Shown: positions 13,013 through 24,260 of the stretch, piece by piece | Numbering within the stretch: position 1 is the stretch's first letter | Layout of the letters: every line of letters starts with the position of its first letter | From: Cinclus cinclus | Lineage: Eukaryota; Chordata; Aves; Passeriformes; Cinclidae | Reading direction: 5' to 3' | Assembly: GCF_963662255.1 (NCBI RefSeq) | Contig: NC_085052.1 | Coordinates: forward strand, 30,328,654 to 30,392,653 | Length of the DNA stretch: 64,000 nt | Notes under the pieces: generated by a model | Database searches by the model: none | Told to the model about the DNA's origin: nothing | The model's input: the letters and a program-made list of their open reading frames with translations, nothing else | Translations under genes and position numbers: made by a program

Positions 13013-15139
13013 AGTCAGATCCATGAAAATGTCATTCCTTATAAAGCCTCTTTGTTTCCAATGTCTACAGCAAATCCAGATCTATCTAACTGTAGCTCTT
13101 TATGATGTCAGTTTGCTTAATTATAGCAAAACGGGGAGGAAATTAATTAATTTGTATGCTTAAAATTCAGATATGTTTTTTCTGAAAAGTATGCTCAGGG
13201 ATCTGCTAAACCATGATTTAGAAAAAAACCCAAACCAACCAACAAACCAAAACCCCAATAAAACTAGCAACCACACCCCAGGCCCCCAAATAACTTTGCA
13301 AAGCTTTGCTCTGATTTCTGTTTTTAAACCCTTTGCTGAGAACTGTTACCAGAGACAAAAATTTCAAAGTTATTATTTTGTTTTCCTCCAGTAAAACCTA
13401 CTTTACTTCTTTAAAATAGAGAACTTCATATTGAGTGAAAAAAAAAAAAAAGACTTCTTTGTGTAGCTAAGGAGGGCAGCATTTTTTATATTCTTATTAA
13501 GCTGTCTCTCCCAAGGAGCTTGGCACTGCCACAGCCACTCCAGAAAGAGAAAAGAAACTCTTCGAAGTGAGATTTGGTAACCAGTTACAGGACAGGTAAG
13601 CTCTTGAGAATACTGAGCAGAATGATGGATCTTTTCCACTTCTTCCCACTTAATGGATTCAACAGTAAGTGATCTTTCCTTCTTTGAAATTTTTCTATGG
13701 CCTTGGATTTCTTTTTTTTTAAATCAAAATGAACTTCAGAGTTGAAGGGTTGCTGCTGTCCCTGCATACTCTTCAACTGTGGCTTTTCAATTAGTTGAAA
13801 GGGAGAAAGAAAAGGAAAGTAGTGGAAAACAGAAGGAACAATTAATTCTTTGATAACAGCCTACACTTCAATGAAGACATGGAGAGTACTGTCCTCATCT
13901 CACCCTGTTGTAGCTTTTCTACTCTGAACAAAATATGAATTCTATAAACAAGGTCTTTAGGTATTCCCTTTTTCTTATTCCCTTTTGCCTCCTCTACAAA
14001 TCCTTTATCTTGAAAGTCAGAGTATTATACACTGTCGAGTTTTCATGGGTCTGGGTCTTGAAAGAGACAAGAGCAGTTGTTGGTTGCTGTAAAGTTGTTT
14101 AGAAGCACATGAGTCTTCTCGAAGGCAAAGAGTTCAGAATTTTAAGTCTGTGCTAAAGCTTTTTGGCATAGAGTCCTGAGTAGAAACAGGAGGAGCAGCT
14201 CCCTGGCACTTCTTCTCTGTGGAGATGGTGGTAGTGGTCTCTCACCCCAATACAGGGGCTTTTACTCATAAATCATCCAATGAGTTAAAAACATGAATCT
14301 AAAACATTCTTTCTACACCTATTAGAATCTTAATTATAAAGTAAGAAAGTAGTGTCAGTTCTTACCCATAATTGATGCATATAGTTCTGTCTATTCACGT
14401 AAATGGTTCTATCTGTTCTATCTAGGAATGCAAGCAATGTTCCTACTCTGTTCTCTTTATGTCCCCAGCTAAGTGTCTGAACTTTTAACTAGGCTTGAAC
14501 TTGAAACTAGACTTCAGGGCTTTTTACTTTCTTATGGCACTTAAAGTATATTCTTGCTCAACACTAAAGGTTACACTTCTACTTCACATCTGTGTGGCTT
14601 AATAATATTCCTATTTACTTAAAACTAAAACTTATACTTCTGCCTCATGTCTATGTGGTTCAGTAGATTTTCTCTAAAGCCTTTAATTCAATCCCTGCAT
14701 TCTTTTCTCTCTCTGAGGGATTCAGAGAGGCTTCTATTTTATACACTCTAACAATATACCTCTTTGAATACACTGATGTGGTGAAGTAGAACAAATGCTT
14801 CGCATTGGGGACATACTTTAATTTTTATTTAGAGAGATTTTCATTTCCTGTTCCTTGTTAAATTAAAACAAATGGGAGGAAATTTTCACAACTCCAACTC
14901 AATTCACACTTTATAAACAATTGCTTCTTGATCTAAAGTAGCACTGAAATAAGGAGAAGTCACCTGTCTCTAAATTAGGTTTTATACTGATGGAGGTGAT
15001 GTATATTGCTCCTTGTAGAGAGGGATGGCAACATTTTTTCCTTGCTTCAACACATCTCAGTTGGTTCTGCAGGTCTTGCTGCAGTGTTTTTTGTTTTGGT
15101 TTTGGGTTTTTGTTTTGGTTTGTCTTACCCTAACAATGG

Positions 15140-15275
15140 AAACCTGTTCTCTTTCAGCTTGAAGCCATACCCCCTACCACTACATGCTCTTGTAAAAAGC
15201 TTCTCTCCGTCTCTTTTGTGGGCTCCCTTCAGGTACTGGGTGACCATAATTAGGTCACCCCAAAGCCTTCTCTTG
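15140..15275 (-). mobile_element. CR1 LINE fragment, internal 3' region
   Basis: The plus-strand text reads as the complement of the conserved 3' part of avian CR1. Landmarks are the segments near 15158-15185, GGCTCCCTTCAGGTACTGG near 15221-15239 and AGGTCACCCCAAAGCCTTCT near 15252-15271. The fragment lacks both the reverse transcriptase region and the 3' terminus. Divergence is moderate, including a TGACC substitution that creates an 8-bp inverted repeat (GGGTGACC / GGTCACCC). It is a dead, truncated copy. Confidence 0.85.
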
Positions 15276-15369
15276 ACATAAAATAACAGATTATGGTTTT
15301 CTTCTGCTCTGCACATCCAACAGGAAAATTCCCACCACAGCAGAAGCAGAGCATGAGTTTCATTGTGAA

Positions 15370-15414
15370 TAGAATCACAGAATCATTAAGTTTGGAAAAG
15401 ACCTCCAAGATCAT
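15370..15414 (-). mobile_element. CR1 LINE 3'-terminal scrap
   Basis: TAGAATCACAGAATCATTAA followed by a GTTTGGAAAAGACCTCC-like segment matches the complement of the CR1 3' end, whose terminus is an octamer-like ATTCTATGR repeat. Similarity is lost after about 15414, leaving roughly 45 bp. Its position to the right of the 15140-15275 fragment is the wrong order for one minus-strand element. It is therefore probably a second insertion or a rearranged piece. Confidence 0.75.
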
Positions 15415-16436
15415 AGCCTTTAATATTGCTGTGTCAATCCCACACTATAGGTGGTGCTTAGATACTATCATGGGCAGGGTGGAATTTCTTCAGTGAAGTG
15501 GAATGCATATTTGAATTACATAATGGTGACTTTTTGACATTTTCACAGGCTGTCTCCTTTCTTTCCTCAAATACAAGACAAAAAATTCCAACTAAAAATG
15601 CCTATCGTGCAAGTGGAACTGCATGAGGGTTTGAAGGCATGGTTGAGTCAGCCCAAGGGATTTGTGTTATACCACAGTAATCCTTGGAACACCTTGTGAG
15701 TTAACCATGCATTGGGTTAATTCACCAAATAATAGTGTAGTAGGGGTGGTGCTATTTTCCTTTCAGGAATCTGATGCTCAGCAGAAGCTGTGCAGAGATG
15801 CCAGTGTGAGATCTGTATTAGTCAAGAGAGGGTTAAATCACGTTGGACTGGCTATTTTGCTAATGTGGGTGCTAATTAAACTGCTAATTTAGCTAATGTA
15901 ATTGATACCAGTTCTTCTGGTAGTGTTTTCCCCACACTGGATGCGTTCATGTTCCTCAATATGTTACAGATGTACCAGTTGTTTATAAATTATGAAGTAA
16001 AGCAAGTTCAGAGCAACTGACTGCACTGGGGATGTGGCCTCTCTTTAATGCACCTTTACTTAAATTATTTATAAGTAAGAGTTCAAAAGGTGACTGCAGT
16101 CACAGCTGAACCTTTGAATTAAAACCTCCAAAGTGCTAGGAAAAATATTGGATGAGGTTTCTTTGATATATTCTTTCTTATTGAAGAGAACATTTTAAAA
16201 GGAAGAAGGGGAAAAAAAAAGGTCTGTAGTGCTTAAAATATTTTTCCTAATCTTGCCCTTGCACTTTTGGAGACTTAAAACCTGATCTGAGGCGTTATCC
16301 AGAAAAACATGTCAAGAGGATTTGTTCATAAGTGAACAGTGTGTTGACATCAGCAAACTCTCATTATGGCTGTCATGTTCTCTCTCTATCCTGAAGCCTC
16401 ATTCTAATCTCCTGGCAGCATTCAAGCCCAGTGCTT

Positions 16437-16600
16437 TCCATTTTGATTGAATTAATTAGTGGAGTTTAGATGACCACCCAATTCTGAAATTGTCAGAATT
16501 TTTATAGCAGGGTGTTTGCAAAGGCTATTTTTGCCCTAGTTAATAGCAAGTAGGACATCTGACTGCATTTCTGTATTGTTTAAATTGAAAATACATGGCA
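16437..16600. promoter_or_regulatory. Candidate conserved non-coding block (weak)
   Basis: The block contains AATTAATTAG at 16450-16459, a homeodomain-type core. It also has an 8-bp inverted repeat AATTCTGA / TCAGAATT at 16480-16500 with a five-base spacer, and a GTTAATAG core near 16539. There is no repeat similarity and little simple sequence. The texture suggests an enhancer, but only cross-species alignment can decide. Confidence 0.2.
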
Positions 16601-19600
16601 CATTTGGAAGCAGAAAAAATGATAAATGAGAGCTATATTTATGTACTTATCTTGCCTTTAAAGTTAATCTCCTGTTACTAGTCTTGAGCCTTTCAGGTTG
16701 CCATAGAAACTGCCACAGCCTCCAACTGTGCTTCTCCCAAGACTTAATTGCATTCTGAGTTTCATGTGCTCTCTATTAACTGCAGCACTGGCAGACACAG
16801 GCACGCTGCAGAATGAGTTGAATTAGTGGTTCAATATGATGTATGTGTTTTCTTAATACTATGTTTTCATATCCCTTTTCAAGTTTTTCTTCACCAGCTG
16901 GTTAAAGTCTTCTGTAACATGTAGTGATACCACAGGGATGGATTCTCTCTGCTGCCACTATATTTGATGTCTTCCCAGCCATCAAAGTAACTGCAAGAGT
17001 CATTAGTTTTAAGGACTGGGGTTTTTTACCCCTTGGAGAAGTCAGATTATTCCTGAACTACCTTATCTCAAGTTTTTCTGAGTCTTCTCCTTCACCCCTA
17101 AAGGCAGCAATGAAGTGCATGCCTGCTGTCTCAGTAGCTCTGGTAAGCCTTGGCTGACTCAATGATTTTTACCACATGATTTTTGCTTGATCAGTGTGTG
17201 TCAAAGGCAGTTGTTCAGCCAGGCATGTTTTTAGGTGGGGGAATATAAATTCATTAAAGTAGGAAAGAAGTATATCTGTATGCAAGGTATGATAAGGCTT
17301 TTCTGGGAATTATATATTATGTCCTTGATGAAATTTTGTATCAGAACTGGACTGATAATGTGTGTCATCCAACAAGCAGAACAAAATCTCAGACATTTGG
17401 TTTCCCACTTGGCTCTTAGCACAATGGTTCTGTCAGTGCAAATACAGTGTTTTTATAGGTGCCATTCTGCCTGTGGTGAGGGTGAACTCATGGAACCAGT
17501 GGCTAATATCACTTTGTGCTCACTGGATTTAAGTCCAGAATTTCACAACTAAAAGGACAATCCCCACTGTTCCTGCCTGGTGCAAAAAGAGGAGAGAAAA
17601 TGCATCCCTCTGTTAAGCCCTCTGCCTCAGGTCTGCTATTCTTGTGTCTAGTGGGTAAGAGGTGGGGAGTAGGACAGAGACTCCCCGTGCACTGGTGCTC
17701 TTGGGCTCAGGAAATTTCTGTACTTGTATTAATGCAGGCCCAGAGATGTGCTTTTGTCATCAATAGAAAACACCCCACAACTGGTGAAAGAACAAAGGCA
17801 GTGATGTTGAGAAACAGAGTGAGGTGAGGATTTCACCAACATGTCACTTCATGCATGTCAATTATGCTTTTAGATGCTGGCCTTCTGAAGACAGAAATAG
17901 CTCAAATATATCCACTGTAACCTTTAAATGTTTTAAATATCTTTTACAATCTGACCTCTTTGATTATGTTTTTCATGTGGTTTGTGTGGATTACTCTTTT
18001 TGAAATTCTCCATATGTGCTACTTTTCTTGAGTTATGTATTGTTGGTCCCCTATAAAAATATTTGTAATTAGGTCAAGTAACCAGGGTAGCCTGTCTGAC
18101 CTCAGCCTGACTACAATATTTCTCTGTGTATTTGTGTGCTAGTTTTAGCTTTTTCAACCAGAAATAAGAATTGGGAAACCATGAAATTATGACAATATTG
18201 TCAGGATTAATCTGAAAGAGTGAAGACAGTTTTCCAGCACTCCCTGCCCACCCCCGCATTCTCTTTGCTTTTTTCCCCCAGATTCCTTTTTCATTAGCTG
18301 CCTACTTTACACTTATTGCCACAACACAGTGCACATTCTGTCTCAGAATTTAAATCTCTTCCAACCCATCTCAGCTTTCCTTTTTATCTGCTCTGTGAAC
18401 TTGTATGTTGAAGAGAGCTGGGTTTCTCTGCCAGCTCCTCTCAAGTTACATTTCCACGACTGCCCTAGGGAATGCCAGCACATATTCATGAAATCTGTGT
18501 GTGCTGGAGATCTTCCTCAAACATTCTAAAAACACTTGCTTTGGGATGGGATTCATTTGGATTTGAATATAAAATAAGCATTGTTTGTTGGCTTCTTGTC
18601 ATTCTTGAGAAGCCAAAGAGCTGCCATGTCTCCAAGTTGTCTGTCTCCACAAGCTCCTTCCAGGCAGTGACCACACTTCCTCTGCAGAAAGCACTGCTTG
18701 CACTGTCTCTGTGGACATTCAGAAAAAAGACCTTGCCCATCAGCTGGACAACCCGATGTGTGAGCATGTGGAAGCAACTTGACACCAATTACATGCAGCT
18801 CCCAGCAATCCCAAAAGAGAGAAAAGAGTCGTCAGAAGTCTGAGATGTGCCAATAGCAGCTTATTTTATTCCACTGTGGAGTGTATCGTGAAAGCTTTTC
18901 CACACAAGCCACCATTTCTTCTGATTTCTGTAGTTTATATTAGTTTTGGGATGTTCCCACAATTGATACCTAGTTGCTAGGCTTTTCTATAGGCACATGG
19001 CATCTTTGGAGGACAGGTGGCTGGACATTTAGGGTGTCCCTGGGGCCACATCAGCCTGTGCACTTCTGGTTAGGGATTGCAGTGCTTTGTTGCAGAGAGG
19101 CACTTGTACTTTACTTCTCCTGCCTTGCCAAACACTTGTCTTCAGGTACCTGTTGCTCATCCTTCCTTCCCTTCCCCATTCTGTGGGAGAAAAGTGACTC
19201 ACCCGTGGTTCTTGTACTTCACCCACAGGTGAGCAAAGAGTAGGGAAGCTGATTCCTCACAGCCTTTGTGCTCCTCTTTGTCTGATGAGACATGATTCTG
19301 TTCCACGATGTTTGTGTTGGAAGCCTGGCTGCTTCTGGGGCAGGGAAGGGAAACAATGCAAGCTGCTGGCAAAAGTCAGGGAGACAGATTTGAGCCAGGC
19401 TGCTGAGTGGAAGGATTAAACCTACTAACTTACTGTTACTTTGGGTTCATCTCTTAGCCTTGTTCCTCAGCATAAGAAAGGGTGGAGTGAAATTTGAGTT
19501 TTGATTAAGCAGGGGTGCTCCCAAAGAGGTTCCTGCATATTTCAGGTAAATATTCCCACTGGAACAATGAGAAGCAATGGGAAGGGGATGCACAGGTAGG

Positions 19601-20659
19601 GACAGGCTTGTTCAGCAGTTCTCTTGAGTTTGTATCACTTTATTTTTTGGTTTTACTTACTGCACTAAATACAGATTTCCTCTAGCACGTACTGAGGAAG
19701 ATGGGAGGTGACACTGGGTAGAATGTAGGCTCTGTAGGGCTAAACATTTAAAATTCTTGAAATCTAGACCTACTACTTATATTCAATGTGATTTATGTCT
19801 ATCTACATCTCATTTGTGCCTCCAGAAGCAATCCCCAGTGAAAATTCTGTTTTCTGTCTTAACCCTGCTCACCTCAGTGGCCACTTTGAAGGTTTCATCT
19901 ATGAGTTAACTCAATGGGTCATTTTATGTGGTGGCATGCAGTGGAAACATGCATGGGCTCTATTAATATCTGCTCTTACATAAACAACCAATTTTATTAA
20001 GTTCTGCTGCTAATGAAGCACTGTGGGAACAAGACGGTCAAAAGCTTAGGAATTACTCTACAAGGAAGAATCTCAGTGTTTCTTGGCAAAAGCTGCCGAT
20101 GCTCAAGGCTTTCTTGGTAAGAGCCAACAGTAACAAGGTCTTATTCTGAACGGGAGTCTAAATAAAAAAATTGTTCTGCCTTTTTTGAAAGCTCACACAC
20201 AGATATTCCAAAGTTTATTTGGAAGAAGGCTGAATTTTTATCTAGTAATAGACAGATAACTCAGTTTTGAGAAACTTGATTTTCTTTCTAATGAAAGAAA
20301 AGAGAAGTTGGAGTCCCAAATGGAGACTTATGGAAAATTCTCTTTTCTTTTTTTTATATTGAAATACTGAGAGGATGCAAATAGGCTTTTCCCTCAGTCG
20401 TCTGGCTGTTGAGTTCTTTAGCATAGAAAGACAAATTTGAAAGGCATATGGTCACTTACTTAGCAATAATTAGAGTGCTAGCATCAGTTACTATCAAAAT
20501 TTTATTGCAGTAGCTACAGATGTGACTGAATTGTTATAGATGGTCAGATATAAAAATCCTTTTTTTGGGAGTGATAGAAAATAGAATCATTAGCTGGCAT
20601 TAGATTTACAAAGTCGTAACTTCTAAATGCCCTTAATTTTAATTTTTTTAACGTGTATA

Positions 20660-20682
20660 TTGAATTTAAATATTAAATTCAA
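20660..20682. repeat. Short palindrome, 10-bp arms
   Basis: TTGAATTTAA (20660-20669) and TTAAATTCAA (20673-20682) are exact reverse complements separated by ATA. The AT-rich composition makes chance formation plausible. No associated gene or terminator is evident. Confidence 0.85.
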
Positions 20683-21885
20683 ACTTGTGCCTGGAAGGTC
20701 AGTATCTGCAATGCTGTGTTGTGCAGGTGAGCCCACAGCCTCACCTATCTGTCTGTCTGGTACTTCCCTGGTGCACACAGGTGTAGGAATTTATTTTAGG
20801 TAGGTGTCTCTTTGCCAATGGTTTCTATGTGATATCGGTACCAGAGACTCTCCCTGTTAAGCTGGAGGCAGCACAAATGCCATTTGATGCCAGTGCTTTG
20901 TCTCAAGGGGTGCTGCTTCAAAGGTGTCTTTGGTTTCCAAAGACTGCCTCTGGCTCGATAATATTTCAGTATAAAGAGAGCATCATTAGAGATAAGAATA
21001 AGGAAAAGATGGATGATCCTGTTTATTCTTGGGTTACTGCTGTTTGTTTTCCTTGTGCTGGAAGACAGAGTAAAGAGGAATTTCAGAATGAAATCTTGCA
21101 TGCTAAAAGCTGCTGCAGAGCTGGCAGGAGCTGATACAAGAGAGGGCGAGGCTCTGCCTTAAACCTTCCTTTGTGCATTATTGTCCCTCTTCCTTGGTGA
21201 AATCCTGTCTTCAGTCACCTCTGTCTTTCTGTTTTAACAACAAGCTGCAGTGAGAATCTCAGACTGGTGGGGGAAAATGTGACCCAGTGTACCTGTGCAG
21301 TGCAGGAGCCTGTTTCCCAGCTGCCAGTTCCCAGGATGTCTTTATATTATCAATGGGAATATTAGTAGAAACCCAAGCAATCACTACTGAATGCACTGCG
21401 TAATTAGTCTTCAAATAAATCAGGATAGCTGCTCAATCTTTTGCATTCAGTGCACATGGCAAGAGCTGATGTGTAGCAGGGCCAGTTGCACACCTGCATA
21501 CAAAAGCAACAATAAAGGAGACACCAATCTGCAGAACAAAACTGAAAAAAATTTGTACCATATGTTCAGCATCAGTGAGAAAAATGAGCTATTTATTCCC
21601 CAGTCCAAAAGTAAGTTCATAAATCTCTTTATGAACTCATTTTTCTGGACCCAAACACAATAAAATGCAACCCATAATTTTTTAACTGCTCACAATTGCA
21701 CCTCACCACATGAAAGATATTTCTGGGGTCTTGCAAGAGCCTGTAAGAATCAGAGAAGGTGGAAAAAAGCACAAAGAAAATCACAATAATAAAACGATTA
21801 AAAGGCAATAACTTTCAAAATAATTGAGGAAGTATTTAAATGAAGAAATAATCTCTATTCCCATTTCCTGGAATGTGCACCGTGC

Positions 21886-21990
21886 GAGGAAATAGAAGGT
21901 AATTACGCTAAGAAGACCTGTGGTAAAATCTTTAATTATAATCATTCAGAGAGAAGTTAATTAAAAGCATATCTTTAATGGAGCAGAATG
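21886..21990. promoter_or_regulatory. Candidate conserved non-coding block (weak)
   Basis: This segment combines GGTAATTACGC near 21898-21908, a RUNX-type TGTGGT at 21919-21924, TTTAATTATAATC near 21931-21943 and TTAATTAAAAG near 21958-21968. Dense homeodomain-type cores beside a RUNX core are typical of vertebrate enhancers. Composition alone could also produce this, so the call is tentative. Confidence 0.2.
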
Positions 21991-24245
21991 GTTTTCCCTA
22001 CATACCACCATTTGGGACTGACTCTCTTCTGCCCTCTCTGTTATTTAACTTAAATAGTTACAAATAGCTGTGAATGCAGTTCTAATTTTCTCTCATTTGC
22101 TGAACAATGCCTTGTGTTCCAGGAGGGGTTGTGCAGGCAGCTGTAGCCTTTTCTTTTGGCAGGAAAGGAAATAGCCCCTCTCAGTCCTTATTGCTGCATA
22201 AAGAAGTTCCAGGAGCAACTGCAAAATTTGAATTTACAGGCTTCCTGGGAGCTGGCCTTAGCCATGCTCGCTTTTTTGCCCCTGTTTTCCAACCCAAGCT
22301 GATCCCCGGTGCTCTTGGCTGGATTGATGTCCCTGCTGGTGGTCACTCTGCTGACACACCTCGCTCTGCAAGCTGCTGCTCTGCCTGAGCTCTTTGGGGT
22401 GGGAGGTTTGGCCGTGGAAATAATGTAAGAAAATGGGCATGGAGTTGTAAACACAGCCATGCAGACGAAGTCGGGTGGTGAAGGTGGTTTTCAAATGCCC
22501 GGCAGGTTAGCACTGATTTTCTTTAAAGGAGGAACTTTGGTAGCAGTGCCTAACTGCACGGAGAGCACTGTCAGGCTCCCACTTGGTAATTAATCACAGC
22601 TTATGAAGAACAGCAGAGAGGATTTTCTCCAGATTTTTTTTCCAGAAGTGGTTTAAGAGTTTCTCAAAAGGTGGAGAAGTTGACAGATGGTAGAATACCT
22701 GGAAAAATCTATGGGGTAGGAACATACTCCCAGTCTAGTCTGTCTTCTCTATGACCTTTCCATGCCCAAATACTTGGCACGTATGTTTTGGTGTTTGGTG
22801 GTCTTTTATTTTTAAGTAATGAAATTTATTTCCAAAGCATTTCTATATCTCTTTCCTAAACTAGGCTGCACTGAATTATTGCTAATGGGGGTAATATTTC
22901 ATTTAGCTACAGGCTTCCCAATTTAGGCTTTAACTTACGTTGTTCAAAATCAAATCGGTCCTTCCATTGTTGCAGTTGTCCATGTTTCTGGCTCACAAAC
23001 CCCACACCAGTACTGAAATGCATCCTCTTTCTGCTCCTTGCCCCCAAAAAGTCAGTGCTAATGAGCACGAGAAGATAAATCAGTTCTGAAGCTTGTAGGT
23101 GAGATATTAGGAAGAACTTTTAAAAAGAGACCGACAGAAAGAGGAGGGTTAGAACTCCTGGGTCTTCAAACTGTTTGTCTGTCTGGCAGGCAGTGTGCCA
23201 AAGCAATTGTGTGCTCGGAGGCCATTTGTCAGCTGAAATTCGAGGGAGGTGGAAAGCTGACTTTAGGCTGGCTCCAGCAGTAAGTGAACAGGACAAGCAC
23301 TTCCACCCTGCACAGGTTTTGTTCTCAAGCTGTTGGGCAGTAGACACTTGCAAGCTGCTCAGTAGAAGCCTGTGAAGAGCTGGAGGTGCTGGGATGATAA
23401 AATCAATCGATTGTTATTGGGCAAAGCAAACCCTCTGAAGATGTTTTCTTAACACCAGAGTGAAGTGGCATTGCAGGGCAGGCAGGGAGGAGCCAGGCCA
23501 GAGCAGTAAGGTAACATATCTAAACTGAGCTTTTAATATGCAGCAAACAGAACAAGTAACAAATTGAAAAAATATTATGGACATATTCAATCAGGGTAAT
23601 TGGAAAGCCTCTTTTAGGAGTTTAGTTTGTATTACCCCACTCAGGGTAGAGAAATGCTGAGTTCACAGTTGTATCAGTTTCAAGAGTTGATAAACAGTGA
23701 GTGATTGCCTGGTTTTTATCAGCTATCTGAGTGAAATTTTTCAAGTTAAAGTAGCTGTTTCTGTCAAAAGACTAAACATTTAAACATTTAGGCATATGGG
23801 AGTTTTTATAAACTGTCCACAAAATTAAACTTAACAATAGGTTATTAAATTTTTGTCAACTGAGGTAACCTCAGGCTTCTGGTAGTTTCTGTTCTAGAAA
23901 AGCTGGACTAATATGTTCTGGCCATAGAATGAGAGAAAAGGCCCAGTCAAAACCTAACATTTCTGCATCTACTAATTTTTAATATTCTTTTAATATATTT
24001 TAATAATATTAATTTTTAATACATAAGATCCATTAGTAAATTTTGAGATTAAAGACTTAACTTATTGTCAGAGTGAATAATTAAATATCTTCCATTGAAA
24101 GATATGTTTGTACAAACCTGTTTCTGTCATAAGGCTTTTCTTTGGTAAAATTATGTTTTTCAACATTAAATTTATTCCTTAAGGGTAAAATCATTAATAT
24201 CTCTGCTCCAAATCTATTAGTTTCTGTTTAGAAGGTGAGCTCTCA

Positions 24246-24260
24246 ACAGCAGATGGCACA
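24246..24260 (+). promoter_or_regulatory. CTCF-like motif
   Basis: ACAGCAGATGGCACA matches the vertebrate CTCF core CCASYAGRKGGCRSY at 13 of 15 positions; the first and last bases differ. Such sites mark loop anchors and insulators. A single motif match without occupancy data is weak evidence. Confidence 0.3.

Larger units (their letters stand above)
12499..15139. other. Non-coding DNA with small repeats; no gene recognised
   Basis: No gene is supportable. The small repeats at 12780-12815 and 12985-13012 are listed separately. Other items are a C/A-rich patch near 13220-13285, a run of 16 A at 13438-13453, and a T/G-rich patch at 15086-15123 just before a CR1 fragment. Remaining sequence is ordinary AT-rich DNA. 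Confidence 0.6.
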
